Assembly (NCBI GenBank): GCA_025062325.1 | Contig: JANXAL010000084.1 | Coordinates: 26,943-90,942, forward strand | Length of the DNA stretch: 64,000 bases | Source: Roseiflexus sp. | GTDB lineage: Bacteria; Chloroflexota; Chloroflexia; Chloroflexales; Roseiflexaceae | Direction: 5' to 3' | Shown here: one piece after another, positions 53,822 through 61,971 of the stretch | Position numbering within the stretch: the stretch's first letter is position 1 | How the letters are laid out: each line of letters begins with the position of its first letter | Notes under the pieces: model-generated | Databases searched by the model: none | Told to the model about the DNA's origin: nothing | What the model saw: the letters and a program-made list of their open reading frames with translations, nothing else | Made by a program: the position numbers and the translations under genes

Positions 53822-54211
53822 CTACTCTGATCCTTTGCTATTACTACTCCCATTCAAGATGGCTGTCACCTTCCCTATCAAGCGCTCGAAATCAATTGGC
53901 TTTGCAATATAATCGATGCATCCCACCTCGAAGGCGCGCTGAATTTCGTGCGGCGTCACATGGCCGGTGACAGCAAGCACTGGAATGTGGCGCAGATCGT
54001 CGCGCGCCTTGATCTGGGCAGTCGCCTCCCATCCATCAAGCACTGGCATCGACAGATCCATCAGTATGATGTCAGGACAATGCGCCTGCGCCAGTTCGAG
54101 CGCTTCTTGCCCATTGGAAGCGCTCACTGTTTGATGTCCGACAAGCTCCAGCATCCGGCACAAAATATCTCGATTTTCAAAAAAATCATCAGCAACCAGG
54201 ATGGTCGCCAT
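53822..54211 (-). CDS. single-domain response regulator (CheY-like)
   Basis: The 129 residues are a complete receiver: acidic pair Asp8-Asp9 in MATILVADDFFEN, phospho-acceptor Asp52 in DIILMDLSMPVLDG, Thr82 in VLAVTGH and Lys104 in YIAKPID. There is no output domain. It follows the histidine kinase by 13 bases, so it is the likely phosphoryl acceptor of that kinase, perhaps passing the signal on by protein contact. GGAGG lies five bases before ATG 54211; a GTG at 54223 is also in frame. Confidence 0.92.
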   Translation of the reverse strand: MATILVADDFFENRDILCRMLELVGHQTVSASNGQEALELAQAHCPDIILMDLSMPVLDGWEATAQIKARDDLRHIPVLAVTGHVTPHEIQRAFEVGCIDYIAKPIDFERLIGKVTAILNGSSNSKGSE

Positions 54212-54224
54212 AGAGGCCTCCACA

Positions 54225-55964
54225 CTACGCGCTCAAGGTGGTGGTTGACGGCAGTGACAGCGCTGTAGTAGCGTGATCTGCTTTATGCTGAACCGCACTT
54301 TGTACGCTCTGGGTAAAATCGAGACGAACATCAGCAGTATGCGCACTGCTCAGGACAGCCGGCAAACAGACGGTAAAGACGGATCCTTTGCCAACCTCGC
54401 TTACGACAGAGATATCTCCGCCGAGCAGGCGACACAACTGCTGACTGAGCACCAGTCCGAGGCCAGTACCGCCGTATTTGCGTGACGGGTCAGTCTGATG
54501 CACCTGGGTGAATGGCTGGAACAGACGCGCCATCTGATCCGGCGAGATGCCGATACCTGTATCAGCGACGCTGAACCGCACCCACTCGCCATCAGCGCGG
54601 CATTCACGTGTGATGGTCAGAGTCACAGTGCCATATTCAGTAAACTTGACAGCATTACTCAGCAGATTGAAAAGAATCTGCCGCACCTTGCCCGCATCAG
54701 ACTGCATGGCGCCAATGTTTGAAGGACACTCGAGGGTCAGAGTATTGTGACGGTTGCGCGCAAGCGGCTCGATAATCCCCACTACCTCATGCGCAACTGT
54801 ACTAATGTTGAACGTATCGATCTCAACGTTCATCTTGCCTTGCTCGATCTTCGAGAAGTCCAGAATATTGCTGATGAGGGTAAGGAGATGCTTGCCTGCT
54901 GATCGAATACGTTCTAGATCCGAGAGCATCTCGGATTTTCCGCGCATTTGTGCCTCAAGATATAATAATTGCACATATCCCAGGATGGCATTCAGTGGTG
55001 TGCGCAGCTCATGGCTCATTGTCGCCAGAAACATACTTTTTGCGCGGTTAGCCGCCTCTGCCGCCGCCTGCGCACGATGCGCCGCTTCCTCTGCTTGCTT
55101 GCGTTGCACGAGGTCTTCCATCAATCGTCGTTGCGTCTCCAGGCTTGCCGAGAGCTCAGCGTTGCGCTCTTCGAGCAATAGGCGCTGCTGGCGCAGACTG
55201 GCGACCATCAGATTGAAATTATTCGCCAGCAGAACCAGTTCATCGCTGCCGCGCAGCGATACCTGCTGACTCAGGTCGCCGCCGGAAACGGCAACGGTCG
55301 CATCGCGCAACGCGCGAATGCGCCGCGCGATGTTGCCAGAAAGGGACAGACCGATCACCGCAGAGACGAACACCGTCAGGATGGTCTCGCTCACGATAAC
55401 GAACCGCGACGTGGAATACGCTGTTTCGACGCTCTCTCGCGCCGCCTCTGCGCGCGCCTGACTCTGCACCCGAATCTTCTGAATGTTTGCCTGCAGACTG
55501 CCATACAGCGGCGACAGTCGACCAAATGACGGATGTACGTTCCCGGTGTTGCTGTGGCGGTTTGCTGGCAGAAATTGACGGTGGGTTAGATCCACATAGC
55601 GCTGCCAATCCTGTTGCACCTGTTCAAAGATCAGGCGTTCCGTCTGATCAGGCCGATAACTAGCGCTATACTTGCGGAAAATGCTGTCCATGCGCGCTTC
55701 GAGGTCCAGCAGCTCCTTCTCAATGCGCTGCTTATCAGCAGGAGCGGCATTGAGGATGTACTCCATCTGCCGAGTGCGATAGTTCAGGAGCACATCATTC
55801 ATCGCGTTGGTCAGATCGATCGAAAGGATCGTCTGATTGACAACAAAGTCCGCTTTCTGGTTCATAAGACTCATCTGATGGAGGGCAAAGCTGCCCAGCA
55901 CCAGCATGAGAACCAGGTCAACACCAAGCGCTGCCAGCAGTTTGGTGCGGATCGATAACTTCAC
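54225..55964 (-). CDS. membrane sensor histidine kinase
   Basis: The 579 residues have two membrane segments (about 10-30 and 187-209) bordering a helical extracytoplasmic sensor (about 31-186, four-helix-bundle like), a HAMP domain (about 210-262), a coiled coil, HisKA with His318 in ATMSHELRTPLNAILGY, and a HATPase domain with the N-box NLLSNAVKFTEYG, DTGIGISPDQM and YGGTGLGLVLS. It is followed by a response regulator and preceded by a PstS-like binding protein whose gene overlaps by four bases. The binding protein probably presents ligand to the sensor domain. No receiver is fused. Confidence 0.93.
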   Translation of the reverse strand: MKLSIRTKLLAALGVDLVLMLVLGSFALHQMSLMNQKADFVVNQTILSIDLTNAMNDVLLNYRTRQMEYILNAAPADKQRIEKELLDLEARMDSIFRKYSASYRPDQTERLIFEQVQQDWQRYVDLTHRQFLPANRHSNTGNVHPSFGRLSPLYGSLQANIQKIRVQSQARAEAARESVETAYSTSRFVIVSETILTVFVSAVIGLSLSGNIARRIRALRDATVAVSGGDLSQQVSLRGSDELVLLANNFNLMVASLRQQRLLLEERNAELSASLETQRRLMEDLVQRKQAEEAAHRAQAAAEAANRAKSMFLATMSHELRTPLNAILGYVQLLYLEAQMRGKSEMLSDLERIRSAGKHLLTLISNILDFSKIEQGKMNVEIDTFNISTVAHEVVGIIEPLARNRHNTLTLECPSNIGAMQSDAGKVRQILFNLLSNAVKFTEYGTVTLTITRECRADGEWVRFSVADTGIGISPDQMARLFQPFTQVHQTDPSRKYGGTGLGLVLSQQLCRLLGGDISVVSEVGKGSVFTVCLPAVLSSAHTADVRLDFTQSVQSAVQHKADHATTALSLPSTTTLSA

Positions 55965-57070
55965 TGCCCCTCCAGGATGAGCAATTCCTCTATCGAAATG
56001 CCTACTGGAACCGGCTTGCTGAAGATTGAACCGGTCTTGCGATTATCGACACGCTGTTGGACTAACGCATAGGCGCGCTGTGGCAACGGAATGTAGCGCG
56101 CATCTTGCACCAACCGCGCTGCATGATCGAGGTAGAACCTGATGAATGCTTGCGTTTCGGGTCGATCAAGCCGATCTGCGCGCACATAAATGAAGAGCGG
56201 GCGCGAGAGCGGCGTGTATGTGCCGTCGGTAATTGTCTCAACTGAGGGTGATACGCACCCCCGGCCCGCATCGACAGCCACGACGCTGACTTTATCCGCA
56301 TACTCCTGGTAGTAGGCGTATCCAACGTACGCGATGCCATTTACCTCTTCGATAACGCGCTGCATGAGAATATAGTCGTCTTCGCTGCCGATGTAATCAC
56401 TGCGACTGGCATCTTCCTTGCCAACAATGGCAGCGGTAAAGTAGTCGTGCGTGCCGGAGTCCACCCCCGGTGCGTAGAGTTTGAACGGTTGATCAGGCCA
56501 CTCAGAGCGTATCTGTCGCCATGTTGTAATGACCCCTTCCGACTCAGGCGCCCACATCCGTTTCAGTTCATCGACAGTAATGCACTGTATCCAGGTGTTT
56601 TCTCGATTGACGATGACCGAGATGCCATCGAAGGCAATCGGCAGTTCAACAAACTCGATGCCATTAGCGCGGCAAATGTCACTCTCGTCCGGCTTGATCG
56701 GTCGTGAGGCGTTGGAAACATCGGTAATGCCCGCGCAAAACTTCTTGAACCCTCCGCCTGTGCCGCTGACCCCGAGTTGAACATTCACATTTGGCGCCAC
56801 CTTCGCAAATTGCTGCATAGCGAGTTCAGTGATCGGGTACACCGTACTGGAGCCGTCGATCACAATGTCGCCGCTCAGATTGGGCAGTGTCGTCGGTTCT
56901 GGCGTAAACGTGGCAGTTGGTTGAAGAGCAACGGTTGGCGGCGCAACAGTTGGTCTGGAAGTCGGTACGGGAGATGGCGAAGGGACGGGAGTCGGAGAAG
57001 CGGCGCTAGCACATGCCGAGATGAGCAGAACGATTAGAATCACACAACTGCGATACAGCCTGCTGAGCAC
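55961..57070 (-). CDS. PstS-like phosphate-binding lipoprotein
   Basis: The 369 residues have a lipoprotein signal (lipobox LLISAC, Cys20), a Pro/Thr-rich linker and a substrate-binding domain of the PstS family: DIVIDGSSTVYPITELAMQQ, SGTGGGFKKFCAGITDVSNA with the anion-binding SGTGGG, ELPIAFDGISVIVNREN and LYAPGVDSGTHDYFTAAI. Phosphate is the expected ligand. No pstC, pstA or pstB is near; the gene instead overlaps a histidine kinase gene, suggesting a sensing role. It starts with GTG after GAGGGGG. Confidence 0.88.
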   Translation of the reverse strand: MLSRLYRSCVILIVLLISACASAASPTPVPSPSPVPTSRPTVAPPTVALQPTATFTPEPTTLPNLSGDIVIDGSSTVYPITELAMQQFAKVAPNVNVQLGVSGTGGGFKKFCAGITDVSNASRPIKPDESDICRANGIEFVELPIAFDGISVIVNRENTWIQCITVDELKRMWAPESEGVITTWRQIRSEWPDQPFKLYAPGVDSGTHDYFTAAIVGKEDASRSDYIGSEDDYILMQRVIEEVNGIAYVGYAYYQEYADKVSVVAVDAGRGCVSPSVETITDGTYTPLSRPLFIYVRADRLDRPETQAFIRFYLDHAARLVQDARYIPLPQRAYALVQQRVDNRKTGSIFSKPVPVGISIEELLILEGQ

Positions 57071-57186
57071 AGTTCCCCCTCACTGCAGGGCGCAGTCGCA
57101 TTCTGGTCCCAGCAGCGCGGCTGCGCGCACATTCATATGCACGAACATGTTGTATCGCTCGTGCGCCGCTTTGTACAGCTTTTCAC

Positions 57187-57218
57187 GAGAGGTGGAAACC
57201 TCTCTTCCCTAAAGTATA
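57187..57218 (-). promoter_or_regulatory. candidate control region of the PstS-kinase-regulator genes
   Basis: On the - strand TATACT (57218-57213) is followed by a 7-bp hairpin GAGAGGT/ACCTCTC (57187-57204). The -35 is poor. The hairpin may be in the leader of the mRNA or end the exchanger transcript; the two readings cannot be separated by eye. Confidence 0.3.
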
Positions 57219-57289
57219 CCCGATCTATATTAATCCGCTGTATCACAAACATTAAGGAATGGTTTAACACAAGTGAGTGGTACGACGCC

Positions 57290-58303
57290 TCATCGCACGC
57301 TCGCCTGCAGATACAGCGCCGCATTCGCTAGCGCATAGATCACTGCGATTCCCAGCGTGTCCCAGGCGATAAACAGGAGTTTACTTCCACTTCGATAGGT
57401 CAGTCCCACAATTGCGATTGCTGTCATCACCATTGCCGCCAGTACAGCGATGATATGCGACGTCTCAATCGCTACCAGCAGCGGACCCGGCGTATAGAAC
57501 AGATCATCGAGCGCCAGGATGTTGATATTGAACAGATTGCTGCCAAACACATTGCCGACTGCCATATCGATAGCGCCGATCCGCAGCGCTGCAATCGAGA
57601 CAACCACCTCGGGCAGCGACGTCGAAAGCGCGACGAAGAGCGTTCCGAAGAATGTCTGCCCCAAGCCCGTCGCCTCCGCCAGCGTCTCGGCAAGCCCAGG
57701 CAGATAGGTCGCCGCACCAACGATCAGAACGGCGTTGAGGGCAAACAGCCCATAGACGCGCGCTGCCGATGGATGGCGCGCCTCAGTTTCCGTAGCCATT
57801 TCGGCAACGAATTCCGCTACCATGCGCCGCTGCTCATATGTGAAGATCGTGCGCATTGCCAGCAGGTAGATGGCAATGAAGAGCACGCTTGACACACTTA
57901 CCCAGCCAATGACGGGCAGCATGTCTCCTAGGACGATGCTCAATCCTACCAGTCCGAGCAGGATGACGCCGAAGGATGCTGCCAACACCTGCCCCTGGTG
58001 CACCCGCGCCGAGATCGGCGCCGGACCATGCAGCGCATCAAGCATGGCGATGATCAGCAGATTGAACATACAACTGCCAGCAATATCGCCCATTGCAATA
58101 TTCGGCACGCCAAAGATGGCAACCGAACTGAGTCCGGTTATCAATTCCGGCAGCGACGTCACCGATGCCAGCAGCACCACGCCAATCCACGTGCGCCCCA
58201 GACCGGTCATATCGGCGATCACATCGCCATAGCGCGAGAGTTGCGCGCCAGCAACCAGGATTACGGCGGCGCACATAATGAAGAGCAGCCACGTTAGCAG
58301 CAT
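57290..58303 (-). CDS. CaCA-family calcium/sodium exchanger
   Basis: The 337-residue membrane protein has about ten helices and the two inverted alpha repeats of cation/calcium exchangers: GVVLLASVTSLPELITGLSS with IAGSCMFNLLIIA (about 42-85), and GTLFVALSTSLPEVVVSIAA with VGNVFGSNLFNI (about 210-255). The key Glu of each SLPE motif is present. It exports calcium in exchange for sodium or protons. The gene is probably separate from the PstS set, 219 bases away. Confidence 0.9.
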   Translation of the reverse strand: MLLTWLLFIMCAAVILVAGAQLSRYGDVIADMTGLGRTWIGVVLLASVTSLPELITGLSSVAIFGVPNIAMGDIAGSCMFNLLIIAMLDALHGPAPISARVHQGQVLAASFGVILLGLVGLSIVLGDMLPVIGWVSVSSVLFIAIYLLAMRTIFTYEQRRMVAEFVAEMATETEARHPSAARVYGLFALNAVLIVGAATYLPGLAETLAEATGLGQTFFGTLFVALSTSLPEVVVSIAALRIGAIDMAVGNVFGSNLFNINILALDDLFYTPGPLLVAIETSHIIAVLAAMVMTAIAIVGLTYRSGSKLLFIAWDTLGIAVIYALANAALYLQASVR

Positions 58304-58801
58304 TGTCTTTCCTCTGATGCGTGCGCGTTTGGACGGTCCATGCGCCTAATGCCGCCATTGTACCAGAGGTTGCGGATGGAGCCATTGCATCTGGAATGCC
58401 AGGGACGATCACATGCGAGGTCGGGTTTGCTGGCGCGCTTCCGCGTTGCATCACTCGTTTCAGGCTTCAGGATGACCGAACCCCCTCCTCCCGTCGGCGG
58501 GAGAAGGGAGCCAGGAGGACGTTAAAAGACCGCACAAAAAGATGGGATGATATGCCAACTAAAGTTGATACCACAAAAATATAAGACAAAAACACACATA
58601 AAGTCAGAAATAACAAATGCTGTAGCACAACCATTAACGCATCGAGATGCTCTGAAAACGAACGACTTCCTGATCTGCGTAGAAGATGAGCAGCGCACAA
58701 TAGACGGGCGAGGCGACAGCATGATAAAACCCGGTTGTACATCGTGCGCACGATCATCGTCACACTATTCGTGGTATACGTTCAGGAGGAGTTCCGACTC
58801 T
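58304..58801. other. 498-base divergent intergenic region with a repeat fragment
   Basis: No gene is seen. A degraded piece of the MITE-like repeat (CGTTGCATCACTCGTTTCAGGC and a CCTCCTCCC hairpin) lies at about 58440-58520. An AT-rich stretch follows (58545-58640), and then a palindrome before the regulator gene. Confidence 0.5.
58741..58754. promoter_or_regulatory. 14-bp perfect palindrome, operator candidate
   Basis: ATCGTGCGCACGAT lies 47 bases before the start of the OmpR-type regulator. A perfect 14-bp palindrome in this place may be the regulator's own binding site, though OmpR-type proteins usually prefer direct repeats. Confidence 0.4.
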
Positions 58802-59485
58802 ATGCCTCACATTCATCTGGTAGATAGCGACACCGTATCGCTGAGCATCACTGCTGCTCTGCTCGAGCGTGCCCACTACCATACCAGCACGTCAAGCAGC
58901 GGACGCGATGCAGTGCGCGCCGTACTCAGCACTATGCCCGACATGGTGATACTCGAGGCAGAACTGAACGATTACGACGGATTCGAGGTGTTGCGCCGCA
59001 TCCGGCGCAGCCTGGACACGCCGGTCGTCTTCTACAGTCAGCGGGCGCGCGCTCAAGACCGCATCATGGGCCTGCGCCTCGGCGCCGATGATTACATCGC
59101 CAAACACACGCCAGCGTCCGAATTCGTCGCGCGCGTCGGCGCTGTGCTGCGCCGCTGCCAGCAGGCGCGACGTCCGCCGCTCGAGCGGTTGAGCTGCGGC
59201 GGCTGGGTCCTCGATCCAGCAGGGCAGATCTGTGTCGCCTCCGACCGCCCGGCAGTCGAGTTAACCCCGCGCGAGGTGCACCTGCTGTCGTTCCTGATGA
59301 AACGCAGCGGTCAGGTCTGCACGACGAGCCAGATCATTCAGCATATCTGGGGATATACCACGCGGCAGTCGCGCAGCATTGTCGCCACCTCTGTCTGGCG
59401 ATTGCGCGCTAAGCTTGAACGTGACGCCAATCGGCCTCGCCACATCCTGACGGTGCGCAATATCGGGTATACGTTCGTGCCGTGA
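58802..59485 (+). CDS. OmpR-type response regulator with Glu in place of the phospho-acceptor Asp
   Basis: The 227 residues have a receiver domain (1-120) and a winged-helix DNA-binding domain (about 130-227: ELTPREVHLLSFLMKRSGQV, then RSIVATSVWRLRAKLE and VRNIGYTFVP). In the receiver the expected phospho-Asp is Glu52 (MVILEAELNDYDG). Asp8, Ser79 and Lys101 are kept, but Lys is followed by His instead of Pro. It may be locked in an active state. No kinase gene is adjacent. The frame opens at 58547, but ATG 58802 with GGAGGAG upstream starts the family fold. Confidence 0.9.
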   Translation: MPHIHLVDSDTVSLSITAALLERAHYHTSTSSSGRDAVRAVLSTMPDMVILEAELNDYDGFEVLRRIRRSLDTPVVFYSQRARAQDRIMGLRLGADDYIAKHTPASEFVARVGAVLRRCQQARRPPLERLSCGGWVLDPAGQICVASDRPAVELTPREVHLLSFLMKRSGQVCTTSQIIQHIWGYTTRQSRSIVATSVWRLRAKLERDANRPRHILTVRNIGYTFVP

Positions 59486-59588
59486 TTATTCACGGGGGAG
59501 AACGTCAACGCATAACCGAATGGAGCGACGAAACATTCAGGCTAGCGCACTCGTTCGTGGTATTCGTTGACGCCGCTCCCTCTCTTGT

Positions 59589-59816
59589 AGGGGTCAATTT
59601 TCCAGTACACCGCTGCGTTGTATTGCCCGCTTCGAGCATCAGGACGCCTCGATTGCCCCTTCTCCCATGGTGGGAGAAGGGGACTGCTCACAAATGCAGA
59701 TTTTTCGACAAGTCCTTCATGTTTGTTGCATCGCCCGTTTCGAGCGTTGGGACGCGCAAACTTCCCCTTCTCCCCCCAACCCCCCGTATGCGGGGGGCGC
59801 AGGGGAGTGGGAGGGG
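59589..59816 (+). repeat. partial left-half copies of the MITE-like repeat
   Basis: Two incomplete left halves: one about 59610-59690 with CCCCTTCTCCCATGGTGGGAGAAGGGG, and one from about 59691 starting CTCACAAATGCAGATTTTTC and ending in a changed core with a CCCCCCGTATGCGGGGGG hairpin. The whole gap 59486-60379 holds no gene; its first part is repeats and the last 320 bases are the leader of the Fe-S protein gene. Confidence 0.6.
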
Positions 59817-59992
59817 CTCACAAGTGTAGATTTTTTGGCACGCTCTTATGGTGCATCGCCCGTTTTGAGCATCAGAATGCGCATACTCCCCCTTCTCCCC
59901 TTGTGGGAGAAGGGGGTAGGGGGGATGAGGGGAAACAGGGCGTCAGGATGCGGCAAATCCGCTTCGCATGCCAAAAAGCCTACTCTTGAGAG
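59817..59992 (+). mobile_element. best complete copy of the MITE-like repeat (176 bp)
   Basis: The left 22 bases (CTCACAAGTGTAGATTTTTT then GG) pair with the right end (CCAAAAAGCCTACTCTTGAG then AG) at 18 of 22 positions. The core is a perfect 12-bp hairpin (59888-59899 with 59905-59916, loop CTTGT). No coding capacity. A further right-half fragment follows at 59993-60060. Confidence 0.8.
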
Positions 59993-60124
59993 GGGGTCAG
60001 GGGGAATGCGAGGACAAAGGGCGTCGGGATGCGGCAAATCCGCTTTTCAAGGGTTTCCCCTAACCTTATCATTTTGAGCGACTGGCAGAGTCCCACACCC
60101 CGATAGTGAACAGCGGCGATCAGT

Positions 60125-60153
60125 TTGCGTGTTCCGCAGGGAAACGGTATTAT
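60125..60153 (+). promoter_or_regulatory. promoter of the GlcF-like gene
   Basis: TTGCGT (60125-60130) and TATTAT (60148-60153) are 17 bases apart. The start near 60160 would give a leader of about 220 bases before the chosen start codon. No known riboswitch was recognised in it. Confidence 0.5.
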
Positions 60154-60379
60154 ACGGGCGCTCAGAAAAGATGGACGCTGCGTCTGCCAGGAGAATAGCG
60201 TTGCCCGGATACAAAGGTTGATGAGATGTGGCAGCGCCGCAACATACGTTTGGGTAACGCCTCTGAACGTTATGGTAGACCGCTGCCCAAAAAATGCTCT
60301 GCGTTCTGGCATCAACCTTTCCGGGAAATGCTATGGAGCGTCCGTCAGCAGATTGCACCCCGACGTCACTGTGGACGTT

Positions 60380-61729
60380 ATGGACGCGAGTGCCAATGCC
60401 ATGATCGCTGAACACGAGATTACTGTCAGAGTTCCCTTCGCCGGTCCCGATATTCCCAGCGATGTCGTAATCAATTCGTGCGTTCACTGTGGGCTGTGCC
60501 TGCCTGCCTGCCCGACGTACCGCGAAACCGGGCTTGAGCAATTCTCGCCGCGGGGACGCATCTACCTGATGAAAGCGGTTGCCGACGGGCGCATCGGCAT
60601 GGAGAGCGGGGTCTTCCAGGAGCAGATGAGCGCCTGCCTCAACTGCCGCGCCTGTGAAGCCGTCTGTCCCAGCGGCGTGTTGTACGGTCAGATCCTGGAA
60701 GCGTCGCGCACGCAGATCGAGCAGGCAAGAGCCGAAGGGCGCCTCCCGCCGCATCCCTGGCACATCCGTCTCCTGCGCTTCGGCGCATTCGGTGTTCTCT
60801 TTCGCCGTCCAGGGCTGTTTCGCCTTTTCTCGCGTCTGATGTGGCTCTATCAGAAGAGCGGCGCACAGACGCTAGCGCGGCGCAGCGGCGTGCTCCGCGC
60901 GCTGAAACTCGATGAAATCGAAGCGCTTCTTCCGCCGATCTGCGACCGGTTTACCGTTCCCGAAGGGCAGGTCCTCCCGGCAGAAAGCAACGAACGTTTC
61001 ACCGTTGCGTTGCTTACCGGCTGCATCATGTCTACGGCATTCGCCGACGTCCATGAAGCGACCATTCGTGTGCTGCGCAAGAATGGCTGCACCGTCATCC
61101 TGCCGCCGGATCAGGGGTGCTGTGGTGCGCTCCATGCCCACGGCGGCGACCTGAACGGTGCACGTGACCTGGCACGTCAGAATATTGCGGCATTTGAGGG
61201 GCTGGGTGTCGATGCCATTATCGTCAACGCCGCCGGGTGCGGCTCAACGCTCAAAGAATACGGGCATTTGCTCCACGATGACCCGCAGTGGGCAGAGCGC
61301 GCTGATCGTTTTTCTGCAAAGGTGAAAGATGTGACGGAGTTCCTGGCCGCGATTGACCTGAATACTGCCGATATGCGCCCGTTGAACCTGACGGTAACGT
61401 ACCAGGAGCCTTGTCATCTTGTCCACGCGCAGCGCATCAGCGCCCAGCCGCGCCAACTGTTGCGCGCCATCCCCGGCGTCACCCTGCGCGAAATGCAGGA
61501 GTCGTCGCTCTGCTGCGGATCGGCTGGCATTTACAACATCACGCAGCCTGAGATGGCGACTCGCCTCGGCGAACGCAAGCTGAACCACGCGGAAGCCACT
61601 GGCGCAGAGGTCATCGTCACCGCGAACCCTGGCTGCCACCTGCAACTCGAAAGCGGGCTGCGGCGCCGCGGCTCGAAGATGCAGGTGCGCCATATTGTTG
61701 AGATATTGGACGAGGCATATGAGCGGTGA
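60380..61729 (+). CDS. GlcF-like Fe-S oxidoreductase subunit (glycolate oxidase type)
   Basis: The 449 residues have two [4Fe-4S] motifs, SCVHCGLCLPACP (about 36-48) and CLNCRACEAVCP (about 87-98), followed by two CCG domains with QGCCGALHAHGGD and SLCCGSAGIYN, and a Cys-rich GCHLQ. This matches the iron-sulphur subunit GlcF of glycolate oxidase. The FAD subunit (glcD) is not in the window. The frame opens at 60125, but the family sequence starts near 60380; ATG 60401 is also possible. Neither has a strong ribosome site. Confidence 0.85.
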   Translation: MDASANAMIAEHEITVRVPFAGPDIPSDVVINSCVHCGLCLPACPTYRETGLEQFSPRGRIYLMKAVADGRIGMESGVFQEQMSACLNCRACEAVCPSGVLYGQILEASRTQIEQARAEGRLPPHPWHIRLLRFGAFGVLFRRPGLFRLFSRLMWLYQKSGAQTLARRSGVLRALKLDEIEALLPPICDRFTVPEGQVLPAESNERFTVALLTGCIMSTAFADVHEATIRVLRKNGCTVILPPDQGCCGALHAHGGDLNGARDLARQNIAAFEGLGVDAIIVNAAGCGSTLKEYGHLLHDDPQWAERADRFSAKVKDVTEFLAAIDLNTADMRPLNLTVTYQEPCHLVHAQRISAQPRQLLRAIPGVTLREMQESSLCCGSAGIYNITQPEMATRLGERKLNHAEATGAEVIVTANPGCHLQLESGLRRRGSKMQVRHIVEILDEAYER

Positions 61730-61738
61730 CGGGGAAGA

Positions 61739-61852
61739 GGCGCGAGGCACAAGGCGCGAGACGCGAGGCGCGAGGTGTGAGGGGACGCGGGGCGCGAGGC
61801 AAAAGGGGCACGAGGCACGAGGCGCGAGGCACGAAGCGCGAGGCGCGAGGGG
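61739..61852. repeat. low-complexity GAGGCGCGAGGCAC-type direct repeats
   Basis: About 115 bases made of variants of GAGGC(A/G)CGAGGC units, almost purely purine plus C. It lies right after the GlcF-like stop. Open frames read through it give repetitive Arg/Ala-rich translations and are not genes. Confidence 0.7.
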
Positions 61853-61942
61853 ACAACGGAGGAAAGTGAGATGCTAGACATTGCATAAAGGCTGCAGGCG
61901 CGATAGATAAAGGCGGGAAGGTGGAAGGTGCGAAGACATTTC

Positions 61943-61970
61943 TAACCCTTAACCCCTAATCCCTAACCCA
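61943..61970. repeat. short TAACCC-type repeat
   Basis: Four imperfect CTAACCC/TTAACCCC units just before the start of the HAD gene. They replace a normal ribosome binding site, so the HAD gene has none. Confidence 0.5.
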
Positions 61971-61971
61971 T

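Noticed and set aside
53535..53912. + strand open frame of 125 codons
   Set aside because: It is made of repeat sequence and overlaps the response regulator on the other strand.
59482..60077. Three overlapping open frames of about 115-136 codons
   Set aside because: All come from the repeat elements at 59.6-60.0 kb.
61617..61886. - strand open frames over the low-complexity run
   Set aside because: Repetitive Arg/Ala/Ser translation of the GAGGCGCGAGGC repeats; not protein-like.
61943..61970. Telomere-like sequence as a replicon end
   Set aside because: Only four imperfect units, inside a gene-bearing region with normal genes on both sides.
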